64,000 nt of DNA, from assembly GCA_963789075.1 (NCBI GenBank), contig CAWBJQ010000014.1:620001-684000 (forward strand), written 5' to 3'. Each line of letters opens with the position of its first letter. Position 1 is the first letter of the stretch. The position numbers and the translations under genes were made by a program. The notes under the pieces are model-generated. The model was not told where the DNA came from, did no database searches, and saw nothing but the letters and a program-made list of their open reading frames with translations. Shown piece after piece: positions 29,219 through 41,414 of this stretch. The DNA comes from DATATJ01 sp963789075 (GTDB lineage Bacteria; Acidobacteriota; Vicinamibacteria; Vicinamibacterales; CAVVIG01).

Positions 29219-30381
29219 GGCGATACTCGCGTCTCGACGAAGAGCGGATACGAGTTCAAGCGGGCCTGCGCGAGTGGACGCGTGCGGGCCTTCTCGATCC
29301 GTCGCAGGGCGCCCGCCTCGAGGCGGAAGTGCGCGCCAACGTTCGGCGTACGAACGGCGCGCTGCGCGCGGGACTTGCCTTGTTCACGTGCCTCATCGTG
29401 GGAGCGTCGGTCCTGTGGACCCTGAGCGCTTTCCATCTGGATAGCGATCGTGCGATCGCCGTGACCACCGCCGTCGCGGCTGTCGTGTGTATCGCGTGCG
29501 CCGAGCTGCTCGCCGGCAGGCTGCGCTTTTACCGCCACGGCGTCGAAGAAGCGCTGGCAGTTGGGGCGGCGCTGCTCCTGAGCATCAGCGCGGCAGAGAT
29601 GACTCAGACGTTTCAGAGCAATCGAATCACCGTCGCGCTGACGGTAGGGGCCGTCAGTCTGTTGTATCTCTATCGTCGTTTCGGATTCGTCTACGCGGCG
29701 ATCGGCGCCATGGCGTGTGCCGCGTTGGTCCCGTTCCAACTGAACCTCGCGCCGCAGTGGCAACGAGGGCTGGCCGCGGCGACGCTCGCGGCACTGTTTG
29801 CGATCGCCCGGACGAAGCGGCTTCGCGCCGGCGATGATTGTCCCGGCGATGAATATGCCACGCTGCAGGCGGCGGCGTGGGGCGGCGTGTATCTAGCGCT
29901 CAATCTCCACGCGTGGGACATGCTGGACGACCTGCCGATCGTCCGCGCCGGGATCGGCGGCTGGTTCTATTGGGGCACGTACGTGACGATCTGGCTGCTG
30001 CCCGCCATCGGACTGCGGCTCGGCGTCCGCGAGAAGGATCGTGGGTTGATTGACGTCAGCCTCATGATGGCGTGCGCCACCCTGGTGACGAACAAGCCGT
30101 ACCTGGGCTGGCCTCGTCATGAGTGGGATCCGATCCTCTTGGGGATCCTTCTGATGACGGCGGCGGTCGCGCTGCGACGATGGTTGTCGAGCGGGCCGGG
30201 CGGCGAACGGGCCGGGTTCACACCGGTCCGGCGGATTGAGTCGAGCCGCAGCGCGGTCACACTGATGAACATCGCATCGGTCGGATTTCAGCCGGCCGCA
30301 TCGTCGCCAACCGCTACCCAGCCCGGGTCTGACTTCGGCGGCGGACGCTCGGGCGGCGGTGGGGGCGGCGGCACCTTTTGA
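29215..30381 (+). CDS. DUF2157-like membrane protein with Gly-rich C-terminus
   Basis: The product (388 aa) has an N-terminal helix (LREWTRAGLLDPSQGARLEAEV) resembling that of its upstream neighbour, then about nine hydrophobic segments. The C-terminal 40 residues are flexible and end in GGGRSGGGGGGGTF, a Gly-rich tail also seen in membrane proteins that interact with surface or assembly partners. Translation is coupled to the upstream gene by ATGA. No enzymatic motif is seen. Confidence 0.72.
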   Translation: MRRYSRLDEERIRVQAGLREWTRAGLLDPSQGARLEAEVRANVRRTNGALRAGLALFTCLIVGASVLWTLSAFHLDSDRAIAVTTAVAAVVCIACAELLAGRLRFYRHGVEEALAVGAALLLSISAAEMTQTFQSNRITVALTVGAVSLLYLYRRFGFVYAAIGAMACAALVPFQLNLAPQWQRGLAAATLAALFAIARTKRLRAGDDCPGDEYATLQAAAWGGVYLALNLHAWDMLDDLPIVRAGIGGWFYWGTYVTIWLLPAIGLRLGVREKDRGLIDVSLMMACATLVTNKPYLGWPRHEWDPILLGILLMTAAVALRRWLSSGPGGERAGFTPVRRIESSRSAVTLMNIASVGFQPAASSPTATQPGSDFGGGRSGGGGGGGTF

Positions 30382-30399
30382 TCGGCGAGTCAGGTGGCG

Positions 30400-30762
30400 T
30401 CAGAACGCCGCGACGAGCAGACAGCCCCAGCCCGCGAGGAACAGCAGCCCGCCGATCGGCGTGATCGCACCGAAGAGGGTGACGCCCGTCAGCGCCAGCA
30501 CGTAGAGGCTGCCTGAGAAGAACACGATGCCCGCCGTGAACAGCCAGGCTGCGGTGGAGAAGAGCCACCCCCCGCTGCGCGCCATCATCAACCCCACGGC
30601 GATGATCGCCAGCGCGTGATACATCTGGTATCGGACGCCGGTTTCGAAGACGGCGAGCAGCTCCGGCGTCAGACGACCGCGGAGCGCGTGCGCACCGAAT
30701 GCCCCGAACGCGACGGCGAGAAATCCAGCGAGCGCGCCGGCGAAGAGAAATGTCTTGTCCAT
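30400..30762 (-). CDS. DUF423 family membrane protein
   Basis: The product (120 aa) is a small inner-membrane protein with four hydrophobic segments. The family signature FGAFGAHALRGRLTPELLAVFETGVRYQMYHALAI is clear, and PIGGLLFLAGW closes the domain. The function is unknown. The ATG at 30762 is preferred over one seven codons upstream because a TATGAT box lies exactly 6 nt before it. Confidence 0.88.
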   Translation of the reverse strand: MDKTFLFAGALAGFLAVAFGAFGAHALRGRLTPELLAVFETGVRYQMYHALAIIAVGLMMARSGGWLFSTAAWLFTAGIVFFSGSLYVLALTGVTLFGAITPIGGLLFLAGWGCLLVAAF

Positions 30763-30768
30763 CGCTGG

Positions 30769-30774
30769 ATCATA
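30769..30774 (-). promoter_or_regulatory. -10 box (TATGAT) of a probable leaderless DUF423 promoter
   Basis: On the minus strand TATGAT is followed by CCAGCG and the ATG at 30762, a 6-nt gap with no Shine-Dalgarno sequence. Confidence 0.6.
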
Positions 30775-30820
30775 GCCGGTCACGAGAACTGGGATTTGGG
30801 ACTCGGGATTAACGTCGCCG

Positions 30821-30847
30821 AAAAAAAGACCGGCGGTTGCCCGCCGG
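30821..30847 (-). terminator. Intrinsic terminator of the TonB receptor gene
   Basis: Read on the minus strand, CCGGCGG and CCGCCGG form a 7-bp stem around a GCAA loop, followed by TCTTTTTTT. It lies 28 bp after the stop of the TonB receptor. The same stem-loop core is reused at 34187-34220. Confidence 0.85.
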
Positions 30848-30874
30848 CCTCTCGCGCGACGCTCGACGTCCTCG

Positions 30875-33800
30875 TTAGAAGAGAAACTTGACGGCGAACT
30901 GCACCTGGCGCGCCGAGCCGGAATCGCCGGTCGGGAACCGCGTGTTGCTGATCACGCCGAACGAAGTGCTGCCGACGGTGGCCGTGCCGCCCGGCTGTCC
31001 GAGGTTCGCCTGATTGAACAGGTTGAAGGCCTCGACGCGCAGCTGGATACGCGACTCGCCCGCGAGCTTCACGTTCTTGATGAGCGACACGTCGGTATTG
31101 CCGAACCCCGGCCCGTAGATCGCGTTCCGTCCGAGGTTGCCGAAGTGCGCGACGCCGTTTGGCGAATAGGGCAGCGCGAAGACGGACGAGGCAGTGCAGG
31201 AGCCCGCGACGCGCGGATCGCAGACCGTGTTGCTCGCGAACCACTGGTAGCTTATGACCGCGCCCGTCGTGGGATCCACGTTTGGCGTCGCCACGATGTT
31301 CGGCAGCGCACCGATCAGATCCGGACGGACCGTGGTAGTGCCGGTAATCGTGGCGATGTTCGTCACGATGTTCAAGGGATTCCCCGTCTGCGCCTGTTCG
31401 ACGACGACGACCTGCCAGCCCTCCTTCAGGCGGTTGCCGGTGAAGGGGAGATCGTAGGAGAGGTTGACCGCGACGCGGTGGCGCACATCGAAGTCCGACG
31501 GTCCGACGCTGTTCGCCAGATCGAGGCTGTTCTGCGCGGTAAGCGTGCCGTCGTAGGAGTTCGTGTCGGTCGACTTGGACAGGGTATACGAGCCCGATAG
31601 CTGCAGGCCGTGCGTCAGGCGGCGGTTGGCCGTGACCCAGAGGCCCTTGTAGTCGGACCAGCCGAGACTCGTCTGTTCGGTGATGTTTCCGAGTGTCGCG
31701 CCAGGGAGAATCGGGCTCGAGGCCGACAGCGCTGGAAACGGACGCACGATGCCGCCGGGCGTCACGAACTGGTTCAGATTGATCGGGATGCGCTGCCGGT
31801 CGCCGTGCGATCCGAAGTAGCCGACCATCACGCCCGTCCCGGCGAACTCGCGTTCGACGTTGACGTTCCACGTCTGCATCCGGCCCGGCAGGAAGTTCGG
31901 ATCGGTGAACGACGGGTTCAAGGCGGCCGCGCCCGAGCCGCTGATGGCGTTGTCGAGCCTGACGTTGCTCGCCGCCGTGCCCGCCGTCGCCGCGGACAGC
32001 GGCGTGACAATGGGCGGATTGTTCGCGCCTCCCACGAAGTAGCCGGTGTTGCTCTGGTTCACCATCACCGCGTACGCGCCGCGAACGGCGAGCTTGCTGT
32101 CGCCGGTCGGATTCCAGATGAGACCGAGGCGCGGCTGGAAGTCGCTGCCGTTCTTCGTGTATCTGGTTGAGACCGTTGGTGCCGAACTGAACGAGCGACG
32201 CGGTGGCCGGTTCGAACTCGACGAGCTTGTCGGCCCCTTCGGTCGGCGACGGGAGGTAGTCGTAGCGCAGACCGAGATCCAGCTTCAGCCTCGATCCGAG
32301 CGAGACGGAGTCCTGCACGAATGCGCCGACCGCGTTGACGTACGCGTTGTAGGTGAGGCCGCCGAGCGTGATCGAGAACGTGCTGCCGAATCCCTGCTGA
32401 AACGCCGCCACGCTGGGATACGTGATCCTGCCGGGATCGCCGCTCGTGCTGTTGTGCTTCACCCGACGGAACTCGCCGCCGAACTTGATGATCTGGTTCC
32501 CGTGCAGATACGTCGCCGTATCGCCGACCGCCCCCGTCGTTACTTCGCGGGCGCTTGGGAACCCTGCAGGGCCTCCGATGTTCAGGCCGGGGCCCGAGAT
32601 GGTGATTTGCGGAAGCGCAACCGGGTTCTGGCTCTGGCCGACGTTGATGCCGACAGCCCCGGTGTCGACCTGGGTGGTCGGATTGAAGCTGATGCTGATG
32701 CGGTTGTAGCCCGCGCGCACTTCATTCACCAGCGCCTGGTTGAAGATGTGCGTTTCGTTCACCGTCAGGACCTGCCGGTGCCCGCCGCGGTTGTCGCCGA
32801 AGCCGGGCACGGTGTTGCCCTGTGCGTTCGGTTCATGGCGGAAATCGCGCTGGAATGCGTAGTAGACATGCAGGTCGTCGTTCTGCTGCAGATTCGTCCG
32901 CACGTCCCCCGTGTACTGATCGTTGGTGACCGGGGCGATCTCCGATCCGATCGCGCGCAGCCCCGTGGAGTCGTTCGCCGCCGGGATGTACTGGAGCAGG
33001 TTCTTCGCCAGCGGGTCGGTGACCGCCGCGCGTTGCGCGTTGCTCAGCGTCCCGGAGTTCAGGTCGACCGCCTGCTTATGCCGCAGGCCCTCGTAGCTGC
33101 CGAAGAAGAACATCTTGTTCTTCGCGATCGGTCCGCCGAAGTTGGCGCCGAACTGCTTGCGGTTGAAGACCGACTGCGGCGCCGGCGGTGGGTTGAAGTA
33201 GTTGCGCGAGTCGAACTTCTGGTCGCGGTAGAAGTCGAAGCCTTCGCCGTGGAACTGGTTGCTGCCCGACCGTGTCGCGACGTTGACGATGGCGCCCGAG
33301 TTTCTCCCGTATTCGGCGCTGAAGGTCGAGTTGTCGACCTTGAACTCCGAGACCGTGTTGATCGACGGCTGGAAGGTGACCTGCGAATTCGACAGGTCGT
33401 TCAGATTGATGCCGTTGATCATCATGTTGACCGAGGTCTCGCGGTTGCCAGCCGACATGAACGAGAACGCCCCCTGTCCGCGCAGCGGGGCGCTGAGCCC
33501 CGCGTTCTGCGGCGACGTGCTCCCACCGGGCATGAGCGGGCCGAGGTCGACGAAATGGCGCCCGTTCAGCGGAATTTCCTGGACGGTGCGCTCTGCCATC
33601 GCCTGGCCTACGGAGACGGTCGCTGTGTCGATGAGCGGCGCTGCGCCGGTGACGGTCACGTTCTCCGCCAGCGCGCCGACCGTCATCCGCAGATCGAGCG
33701 CCACCGTTTGGGCCGGCCCCAGATCGATGTCGCGGACCTGATCCTGGAAACCGTCCAGGTGCGCGACCACGTGATACCGGCCGGGCGCGAGCGCGGCCGC

Positions 33801-34016
33801 GACGAACTGGCCCGCCGTATCGGTCGTGGCCGTACGTTCGAGGTTCGTCGCCGTGTTCTTGATCGAGACCGTCACGCCCGGCATCACGGCCGATTGCGCG
33901 TCGGTGGCCGTGCCCTGGAGTGTTGCTGTGGACTGGGCCCACGCTGGCGACGCCACCCAGAGTACGGCGACCAGCAGTGTCAACAGTCCGACACTCGCGT
34001 GAGAGGATCCCCTCAT
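30875..34016 (-). CDS. TonB-dependent receptor, Oar-like (one frameshift)
   Basis: The outer-membrane receptor is about 1047 aa. It has a signal peptide (to AWAQS), a carboxypeptidase-regulatory beta-sandwich (MPGVTVSIKNTATNLERTATTDTAGQF...LAPGRYHVVAHLDGF), a plug domain (ERTVQEIPLNGRHFVDL, MMINGINLNDLSNSQ, NVATRSGSNQFHGEGFDFYRD) and a barrel ending in a terminal Phe (VQFAVKFLF). A single extra base at 32159 (ATA/ATC in the coding strand) splits it into two frames; removing it gives NQITKNGSDF and a continuous protein. GGAAGG-type Shine-Dalgarno precedes the start. Substrate is unknown. Confidence 0.9.
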
Positions 34017-34186
34017 CGATCACCTTCCTTTGCCGAACAATTTTCACGAAATTGCAAAAACGGACGGTGATCATAATCGAACACAACGTGATGTCACGGG
34101 ATGTCATTGCATATAAAAGAAAAACCATGATCCGGAGTGTCGGCATTCAAAGACATGAAGTCAATCCAATATTTGGTATTTATCGT

Positions 34187-34220
34187 AAAAAAAGAAAAAG
34201 GCCGGCGGTTGCCCGCCGGC
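34187..34220 (-). terminator. Intrinsic terminator after the radical SAM gene
   Basis: On the minus strand GCCGGCGG / CCGCCGGC form an 8-bp stem with a GCAA loop, followed by CTTTTTCTTTTTTT. It is 73 bp after the stop of the radical SAM gene and carries the same stem core as the terminator at 30821-30847. Confidence 0.85.
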
Positions 34221-34249
34221 CCTTCTTGCGAATTCCAAACCTCGAATCC

Positions 34250-34292
34250 CTTGATCTAACGAATCCCGAATCCCAAATCCCGAGTCCCGATT
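34250..34292. repeat. AATCCC word repeat
   Basis: Tandem AATCCC/GAGTCCC words directly follow the radical SAM stop codon. The complementary words (GGGATTTGGGACTCGGGATT) occur at 30787-30810 next to the other terminator with the same stem, so the word block and hairpin travel together. Confidence 0.65.
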
Positions 34293-36409
<2,117 letters not shown>

Positions 36410-36638
36410 GCGTCAGTCTCCTTGGCGAGTCCGCGATGGACCCTGATTTCCGTAAATCATAGACCAGCAACGGCTTGCGCGATTACATTTTCAGCGAACG
36501 GGCTGGGGGACGCGCCGAACGGGCAGAGGCGCGCCTGGATGGTCAAATCCGACAGATTTGGTCTGGTATTCCGTCGTATATCGAGCACGTCACGCTGCGG
36601 GATATACTCGCGCCGTTCAACCGGAGACGAGGTGGCCT

Positions 36639-37379
36639 ATGAGAGCGCGCACGCTCGGCCTGATGTTCGCCGCGTCCATCATCTCCCTTCCGACAGCGCA
36701 ACAATCCTTCGCGGTGGCCGCGCCGACGCTGATGACCGACCTTCAGGGCTCGCGGTTCAAAGGCGAACCGTCCCAGCTGGCCTGGTCGCCCGATAACGCC
36801 ACCCTGTGCCTGCAAACGCTCGATGGTGATCAACCGCCATTGACGACGCGCTATTACCTCATTCGTCTTGGCGAGCACGACTTTCACGGCATCGACGTCG
36901 CGCCTGAGTGGGCCTCGACGTACTGGAGTTGGAAGGCTGCCCGTACGGCGCCCGGCCATCCCGAGCTCGTCATCCAAGTTGAAACCCACAACAAGTCAGG
37001 CAAGATTCCCACTCAAAGCCTGAGTGACAAAGCCGCCAACCACATGTTGGACAACGCGGTCGCCGCGCAAAACGAAGCCGAAGGGTCAGTCGTGCGCACG
37101 CTGACACTCAACGGAGAATCCATCGGCCAGTTCGTCGACAAGCCGCTGGTGCCGGGGACGGTGTTCGGGTGGTCTCCGGAGACACTTCATGCGCTGGCTT
37201 ACACCAAGCAGAACGGCCGACTCGCGCTGATGGACCTCCAGGGCGGCGGCGTCGAGATCGATGCGACGAAAGGCATCAGCCTGCCAGCGTGGTCGCCCGA
37301 CGGATCACGAATCGTCTACATCCAGCAGCAAGGTCGTCACCACTACGCGTTGATGCAGGTCGCGGTCACGCGGCCATAG
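36639..37379 (+). CDS. Exported WD40/TolB-like protein
   Basis: The product (246 aa) has a signal peptide (MRARTLGLMFAASIISLPTAQ) and propeller-like blades: SQLAWSPDNATLCLQTLDG, VFGWSPETLHALAYTKQNG, LPAWSPDGSRIVYIQQQG. These are TolB-type beta-propeller repeats, too few for a closed propeller, so it may be an incomplete or oligomeric form. The ATG at 36639 is supported by GGAGACGAGG upstream and by the signal peptide. A TATACT box lies about 30 nt before it. It precedes the long VWFA protein by 13 bp and is probably cotranscribed. Confidence 0.75.
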   Translation: MRARTLGLMFAASIISLPTAQQSFAVAAPTLMTDLQGSRFKGEPSQLAWSPDNATLCLQTLDGDQPPLTTRYYLIRLGEHDFHGIDVAPEWASTYWSWKAARTAPGHPELVIQVETHNKSGKIPTQSLSDKAANHMLDNAVAAQNEAEGSVVRTLTLNGESIGQFVDKPLVPGTVFGWSPETLHALAYTKQNGRLALMDLQGGGVEIDATKGISLPAWSPDGSRIVYIQQQGRHHYALMQVAVTRP

Positions 37380-37392
37380 CGCGAGAGGTCTG

Positions 37393-39429
37393 ATGCCGCC
37401 TTCTCTCGCGCGGTCGCAACCGTGCGCCGTACTCCCGATCCTGGTCTGCGGGATCGTCTCAGTCGCGATTGCACTGACAATCGCCGGCCGGCTGTCCGCG
37501 CAAACGCGCTACCGCGCCGGCGTCGATCTTGTGGAAGCCGACGCCATCGTCCTGGACGCGGGGGGCCGTACCGTGCACGGACTCACCGCAGCGGACTTCA
37601 CGTTGTCGGTGGACGGAAAGCCCCGAACGATCGATTCGGTCGAGTATGTGGATGCTGGCGCGCCCAGTGTCTCCCGCGAAACCGGCGCGGCGAGTGTGCC
37701 GGAGAGCGCGCCTCAACGCCTCGCCGGACGCCATGTCGTTTTCGTGGTCGACGAGGGGAACATTGGCGCCGGCGGTGGCAAGGCGGCGATTGCCGCCGCC
37801 CAGCGCACGCTCGATCGGCTGGGGCCTACCGATCGCATTGCGCTGCTGTCGATTCCTTCGGGACCGGCCGTCGACTTCACCACTGAGCATGCGCCCGTAC
37901 ACGCAGCGCTCGACCGCAGTGTCGGTCGCGCAGCGCGGCCGATGGGCCCCGACGACTTCAGCATGAGTCTCCAGGAAGTGTTCGCGTTCGACGTCGGCGC
38001 GACGGTCGACGAACGCGCGATGCAGCAATCGGTCCTCTTCCGCGAGTGTCCGACGACCATGCCGTCAGGGCGACGGGAGATCTGTGAGGATTCGCTCCGC
38101 GCAGATAGCCAGAGCAGGCTCGAGTCGTACCGCGAGCGTTCGCGCGCCGCGGTGACCGGGCTCGACAAGCTTTTTCGCGCGCTTGCACCGATGCAAGGGC
38201 CGAAAATCGTGATCCTCGTCTCGGAGGGGCTCCTCCTGCGGCCGGACGGGCGTGACGCCTCGGTGGTCTCGCAACTGGCTGCCGCAGCCGCCGCCTCTCG
38301 CGTGACGCTCTACTCAGTGCTCCTCGACTCGCCGCTGATCGACGCCGGCGCAGGAATTGGGCGCGAGCGCTCTGGGCTGGCATCCTCAACGGCCGCGCAA
38401 GATCGCGCGATCGAAGAGGACGGGCTGAAAACACTGACGAGCGAATCGGGCGGCCTCCTCTTTCGCGTGCCGGCGGCGCCAGACGAGGCGTTTCGACGAC
38501 TGGCCGATGCGCTGTCGGGATACTACCTGGTGACGTTTCAGGTGACACCGGCCGACGCGGAAGGTCCCCACCACATCAAGCTGCGAGCGACCCGCCCGTC
38601 ACTCAGCGTCCACGCGCGCGAGCAGTTTGTCGTGACGCCGGCTGCGCTCCGGGCATCGGCCGGCGTGCCGAGCAAGGTCACGCGAGCCAACGGCGCGCCG
38701 CGCCGTAGTGATACGCCCTCCGCATTCACGATCGACAAGGTGGCGCTGCAACTCGCCACCCGATCGATCGCCGACGCTAACGGCACGATCCGAATTCTAT
38801 TCAGCCTCGATGTACGGGACACCGCCGCTCATGCGACCTCCGCTCTGGCGCTCGGCTACAAATTGAAGGCCGGTGATCGCATCGTCGCCGACAACGGGCG
38901 CGTCGTGCCCATTACACATGGACCCGACGGCGTCGCCCAGTCGATCAGCTACATCGCGTTTCAACATCTGGCGCCCGGCACGTACGAGTTGCAACTCTCG
39001 GCATCCGATGGCTCGAAACATTCGGCGTTCGTGACGCACACGGTCGCCGCGGGCTTGCACACGATCGGCCGCTACGCCCTCAGCGACCTGCTGCTCGCGG
39101 CCTCCGTTGCGAACGCGGACGGGCCCTTTCCCGTGCCCGCGCACCTTGCTACACGCGATCAAGTTGTCGCAGGCGTCGAGGTCACCGCGAGCGACCGCAC
39201 CGCGCTGGCCAATACCACCGTCCGGTTCGAGGTCATCTCAACCAGCAGTCGCGAGGTCGTCGCCTCGCAAGACGTCACGCTGTCGCCCGACGGCCCGCTG
39301 AGCCAATTCGTCCGCGCCACGCTGAACCTCGCGACCACGAGTCCGCAGGAGTGTCTTGCGCAGGCGTCCATCCTCGTTGATGGCGCGCTCGTTGGGCTGA
39401 TCGATACGCCGTTTCAGATCGCCCGTTGA
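37393..39429 (+). CDS. Long secreted VWFA-related acidobacterial domain protein
   Basis: The product (678 aa) has a signal sequence, then VDLVEADAIVLDAGGRTVHGLTAADFTLSVDGKPR (the domain's N-terminal segment), a VWA-like core (VVFVVDEGNIGAG, DRIALLSIPSG, VILVSEGLLLRP) and YYLVTFQVTPADAEGPHHIKL as the C-terminal signature. About 280 further residues form beta-rich Ig-like modules. The MIDAS Asp-x-Ser pattern is replaced by DEGN, so metal binding is doubtful. It shares the domain with the shorter protein at 3425-4351. Function unknown; a surface adhesion or assembly role is inferred only from the fold. Confidence 0.82.
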   Translation: MPPSLARSQPCAVLPILVCGIVSVAIALTIAGRLSAQTRYRAGVDLVEADAIVLDAGGRTVHGLTAADFTLSVDGKPRTIDSVEYVDAGAPSVSRETGAASVPESAPQRLAGRHVVFVVDEGNIGAGGGKAAIAAAQRTLDRLGPTDRIALLSIPSGPAVDFTTEHAPVHAALDRSVGRAARPMGPDDFSMSLQEVFAFDVGATVDERAMQQSVLFRECPTTMPSGRREICEDSLRADSQSRLESYRERSRAAVTGLDKLFRALAPMQGPKIVILVSEGLLLRPDGRDASVVSQLAAAAAASRVTLYSVLLDSPLIDAGAGIGRERSGLASSTAAQDRAIEEDGLKTLTSESGGLLFRVPAAPDEAFRRLADALSGYYLVTFQVTPADAEGPHHIKLRATRPSLSVHAREQFVVTPAALRASAGVPSKVTRANGAPRRSDTPSAFTIDKVALQLATRSIADANGTIRILFSLDVRDTAAHATSALALGYKLKAGDRIVADNGRVVPITHGPDGVAQSISYIAFQHLAPGTYELQLSASDGSKHSAFVTHTVAAGLHTIGRYALSDLLLAASVANADGPFPVPAHLATRDQVVAGVEVTASDRTALANTTVRFEVISTSSREVVASQDVTLSPDGPLSQFVRATLNLATTSPQECLAQASILVDGALVGLIDTPFQIAR

Positions 39430-39599
39430 GCACTGAATGCCCAAGTCGGCGCCGGCGGAATCTCCCACAGATGACGCGCGCCGGTTTCAGCGCGATGACG
39501 CCGAGCTTCGCGCCACGTCGGAATTCTCGAGCACGAATCCTTGATAAGATCGCCGGTCGCACGGTCGATGGTCGACTGACAGAGATCGGAGGGTGACTC

Positions 39600-41414
39600 G
39601 TGTTCCGGCGTCTTCGTGAACGGAACGAGTGGAAGTTCTTCGCGTCCTGCCGAAAGCCGACCGGCTGCTCGCTCTCGCCTGGTGGACGGTGCTGCTGCTG
39701 CGCGGCGTCGCTGCCCGCGGTGTTCGCCATCGCGATGGGCGTGCTCGTCGGCGCGGTGCAGCGCGGCGGCAGCCTCGGCGGCGCGCTCGTCGCTGATCGG
39801 CATCGTCTTCATCCTCCTGCAGGTGCTCGACGCCGATCCACCAGGCGATCAGCGCCAATCTCGGCGATCGCACGGCGGCGTGGCTCTACGACCGGCTGAC
39901 CGAGGCGTGCGTGCGTCCGCCCGGCATGGGCCATCTCGAGGATCCGAAGCTGACGAGCGATCTCACCGTCGCGCGCGACTTCGACCTCGGCATGACCGGT
40001 CCGCCGCTGTCGATCTCGATGGACTTCATCGCCAGCGGGCTCGTCGAGATGATCGGCGGCCTCGCGTGCGCGATCGTGCTCGTCCGCGTACGCGTGGTGG
40101 GCGCCGATCGTGCTCGCCGGCGCGTGGCTCGCGACGCACTGGCTGCTGCGCGAGAGCGCCGTCTGGCGCGATCGCAACACGGACGAAGTGCGCGGCGCGC
40201 AGCGCGACGCCGACTACGCGTACCGGCTCGCCGTCGATCCGCCGCCGGCCAAGGAACTGCGCCTGTTCGGTCTCGTCGGACTGGACGATCGATCGCTTCG
40301 TCGAGCGCCGCACGCGCCTGCACGCGCTGCAGTACGAAGCGACGCGGCTGCGCGAGAAGCCGGTGCTCTGGAGCCTGCTGCTCGTGATCGGCGCCAACGT
40401 CGCCGTGTTCTGGTCGCTCGCGACCGACGCCGCCGAACGGCACGCATCGACGCTCGCGCAGGTCGGTCATCTTCGCGCAGAGCGCGGTCGGCACCTCGAT
40501 GATCGCGTTCGGCGGACTGAACTGGGCGCTCGACGGCGCGCGCGGCGCCGGTGGCCGCCGTGCTGCGGCTCGAGCCGGCGATGGCGCCGGCCGGCGCGCT
40601 GCGCATCCGGCGACCGCGCGGCCGCGGATCTGCCGGCGCGCGAGATCCGCTTTCGCGATGTCACGTTCGCGTATCCGGGCGGCGTCGCCCGTCCTCGATC
40701 ATTTCGATCTCACCATTCCCGCCGGATCGTCGCTGGCCATCGTCGGGCAGAACGGCGCCGGCAAGACGACGCTCGCCAAGCTGCTGTGCCGGTTGTACGA
40801 CCCGCAGTCGGGCGCGATCGAGGTCGACGGCGTCGACCTGCGCGAGTCTCGACCTCGCGTCGTGGCGATCGCGCGATCACCGCCGTCTTCCAGGACTTTC
40901 ATCCGCTTCGAGCTGCCGCTGCGCGACAACGTCGCGCCGGCCGGCGCGCCCGACGCGGCGGTGTCCGCGGCGCTCGAGGCGGCCGGCGCGGCGAAGCTGG
41001 CCGGTCTCGACACGGTGCTGGCCCGCGGCTACGCCGGCGGCACCGATCTGTCCGGCGGCCAGTGGCAGCGCATCGCGCTCGCCCGCGCGCTGTGCGCCGT
41101 GCAGCTCGGCGCCGGCGTCGTGCTGCTCGACGAGCCGACGGCGCAGCTCGACGTGCGCGGCGAGGCCGAGATCTTCGAGCGCATCCTCGCCGCCACGCGC
41201 CAGTGCACGACGATTCTGATCTCGCACCGCTTCTCCACCGTGCGCCAGGCCGATCGCATCTGCGTGCTCGAGCACGGCGCGCGTGATCGAGCTCGGCACG
41301 CACGACGAGCTGATGGCGCTCGGCGGCCGCTATCGCACGATGTTCGATCTGCAGGCGCAGCGCTTCACCGCCGCGGAGGACGAGGAGGGGGCGACCTATG
41401 ACGTCCTCGCCTGA
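39600..41414 (+). CDS. ABC exporter, fused membrane and ATPase domains (A), many frameshifts
   Basis: The corrected product is about 590 aa: an N-terminal membrane domain with about six helices (LALAWWTVLLLRGVLPAVFAIAMG, LIGIVFILLQVL) and a C-terminal nucleotide-binding domain with Walker A GQNGAGKTT, Q-loop VFQDF, signature LSGGQWQRIALARAL, Walker B VLLDEPTAQLD and switch His ISHRFST. About 17 single extra bases interrupt it, for example after GTC, CTC, GCG, TTT and GAG, plus one missing base near 39645. The GTG at 39600 is preceded by GGAGG. The last 17 bases overlap the next gene, indicating a heterodimeric exporter pair. Substrate is unknown. Confidence 0.8.

Noticed and set aside
32046..34070. 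Long plus-strand open frame opposite the second TonB receptor
   Set aside because: The minus strand has clear receptor motifs, signal peptide and terminal Phe; the plus frame has no recognisable domain and unfavourable codon use.
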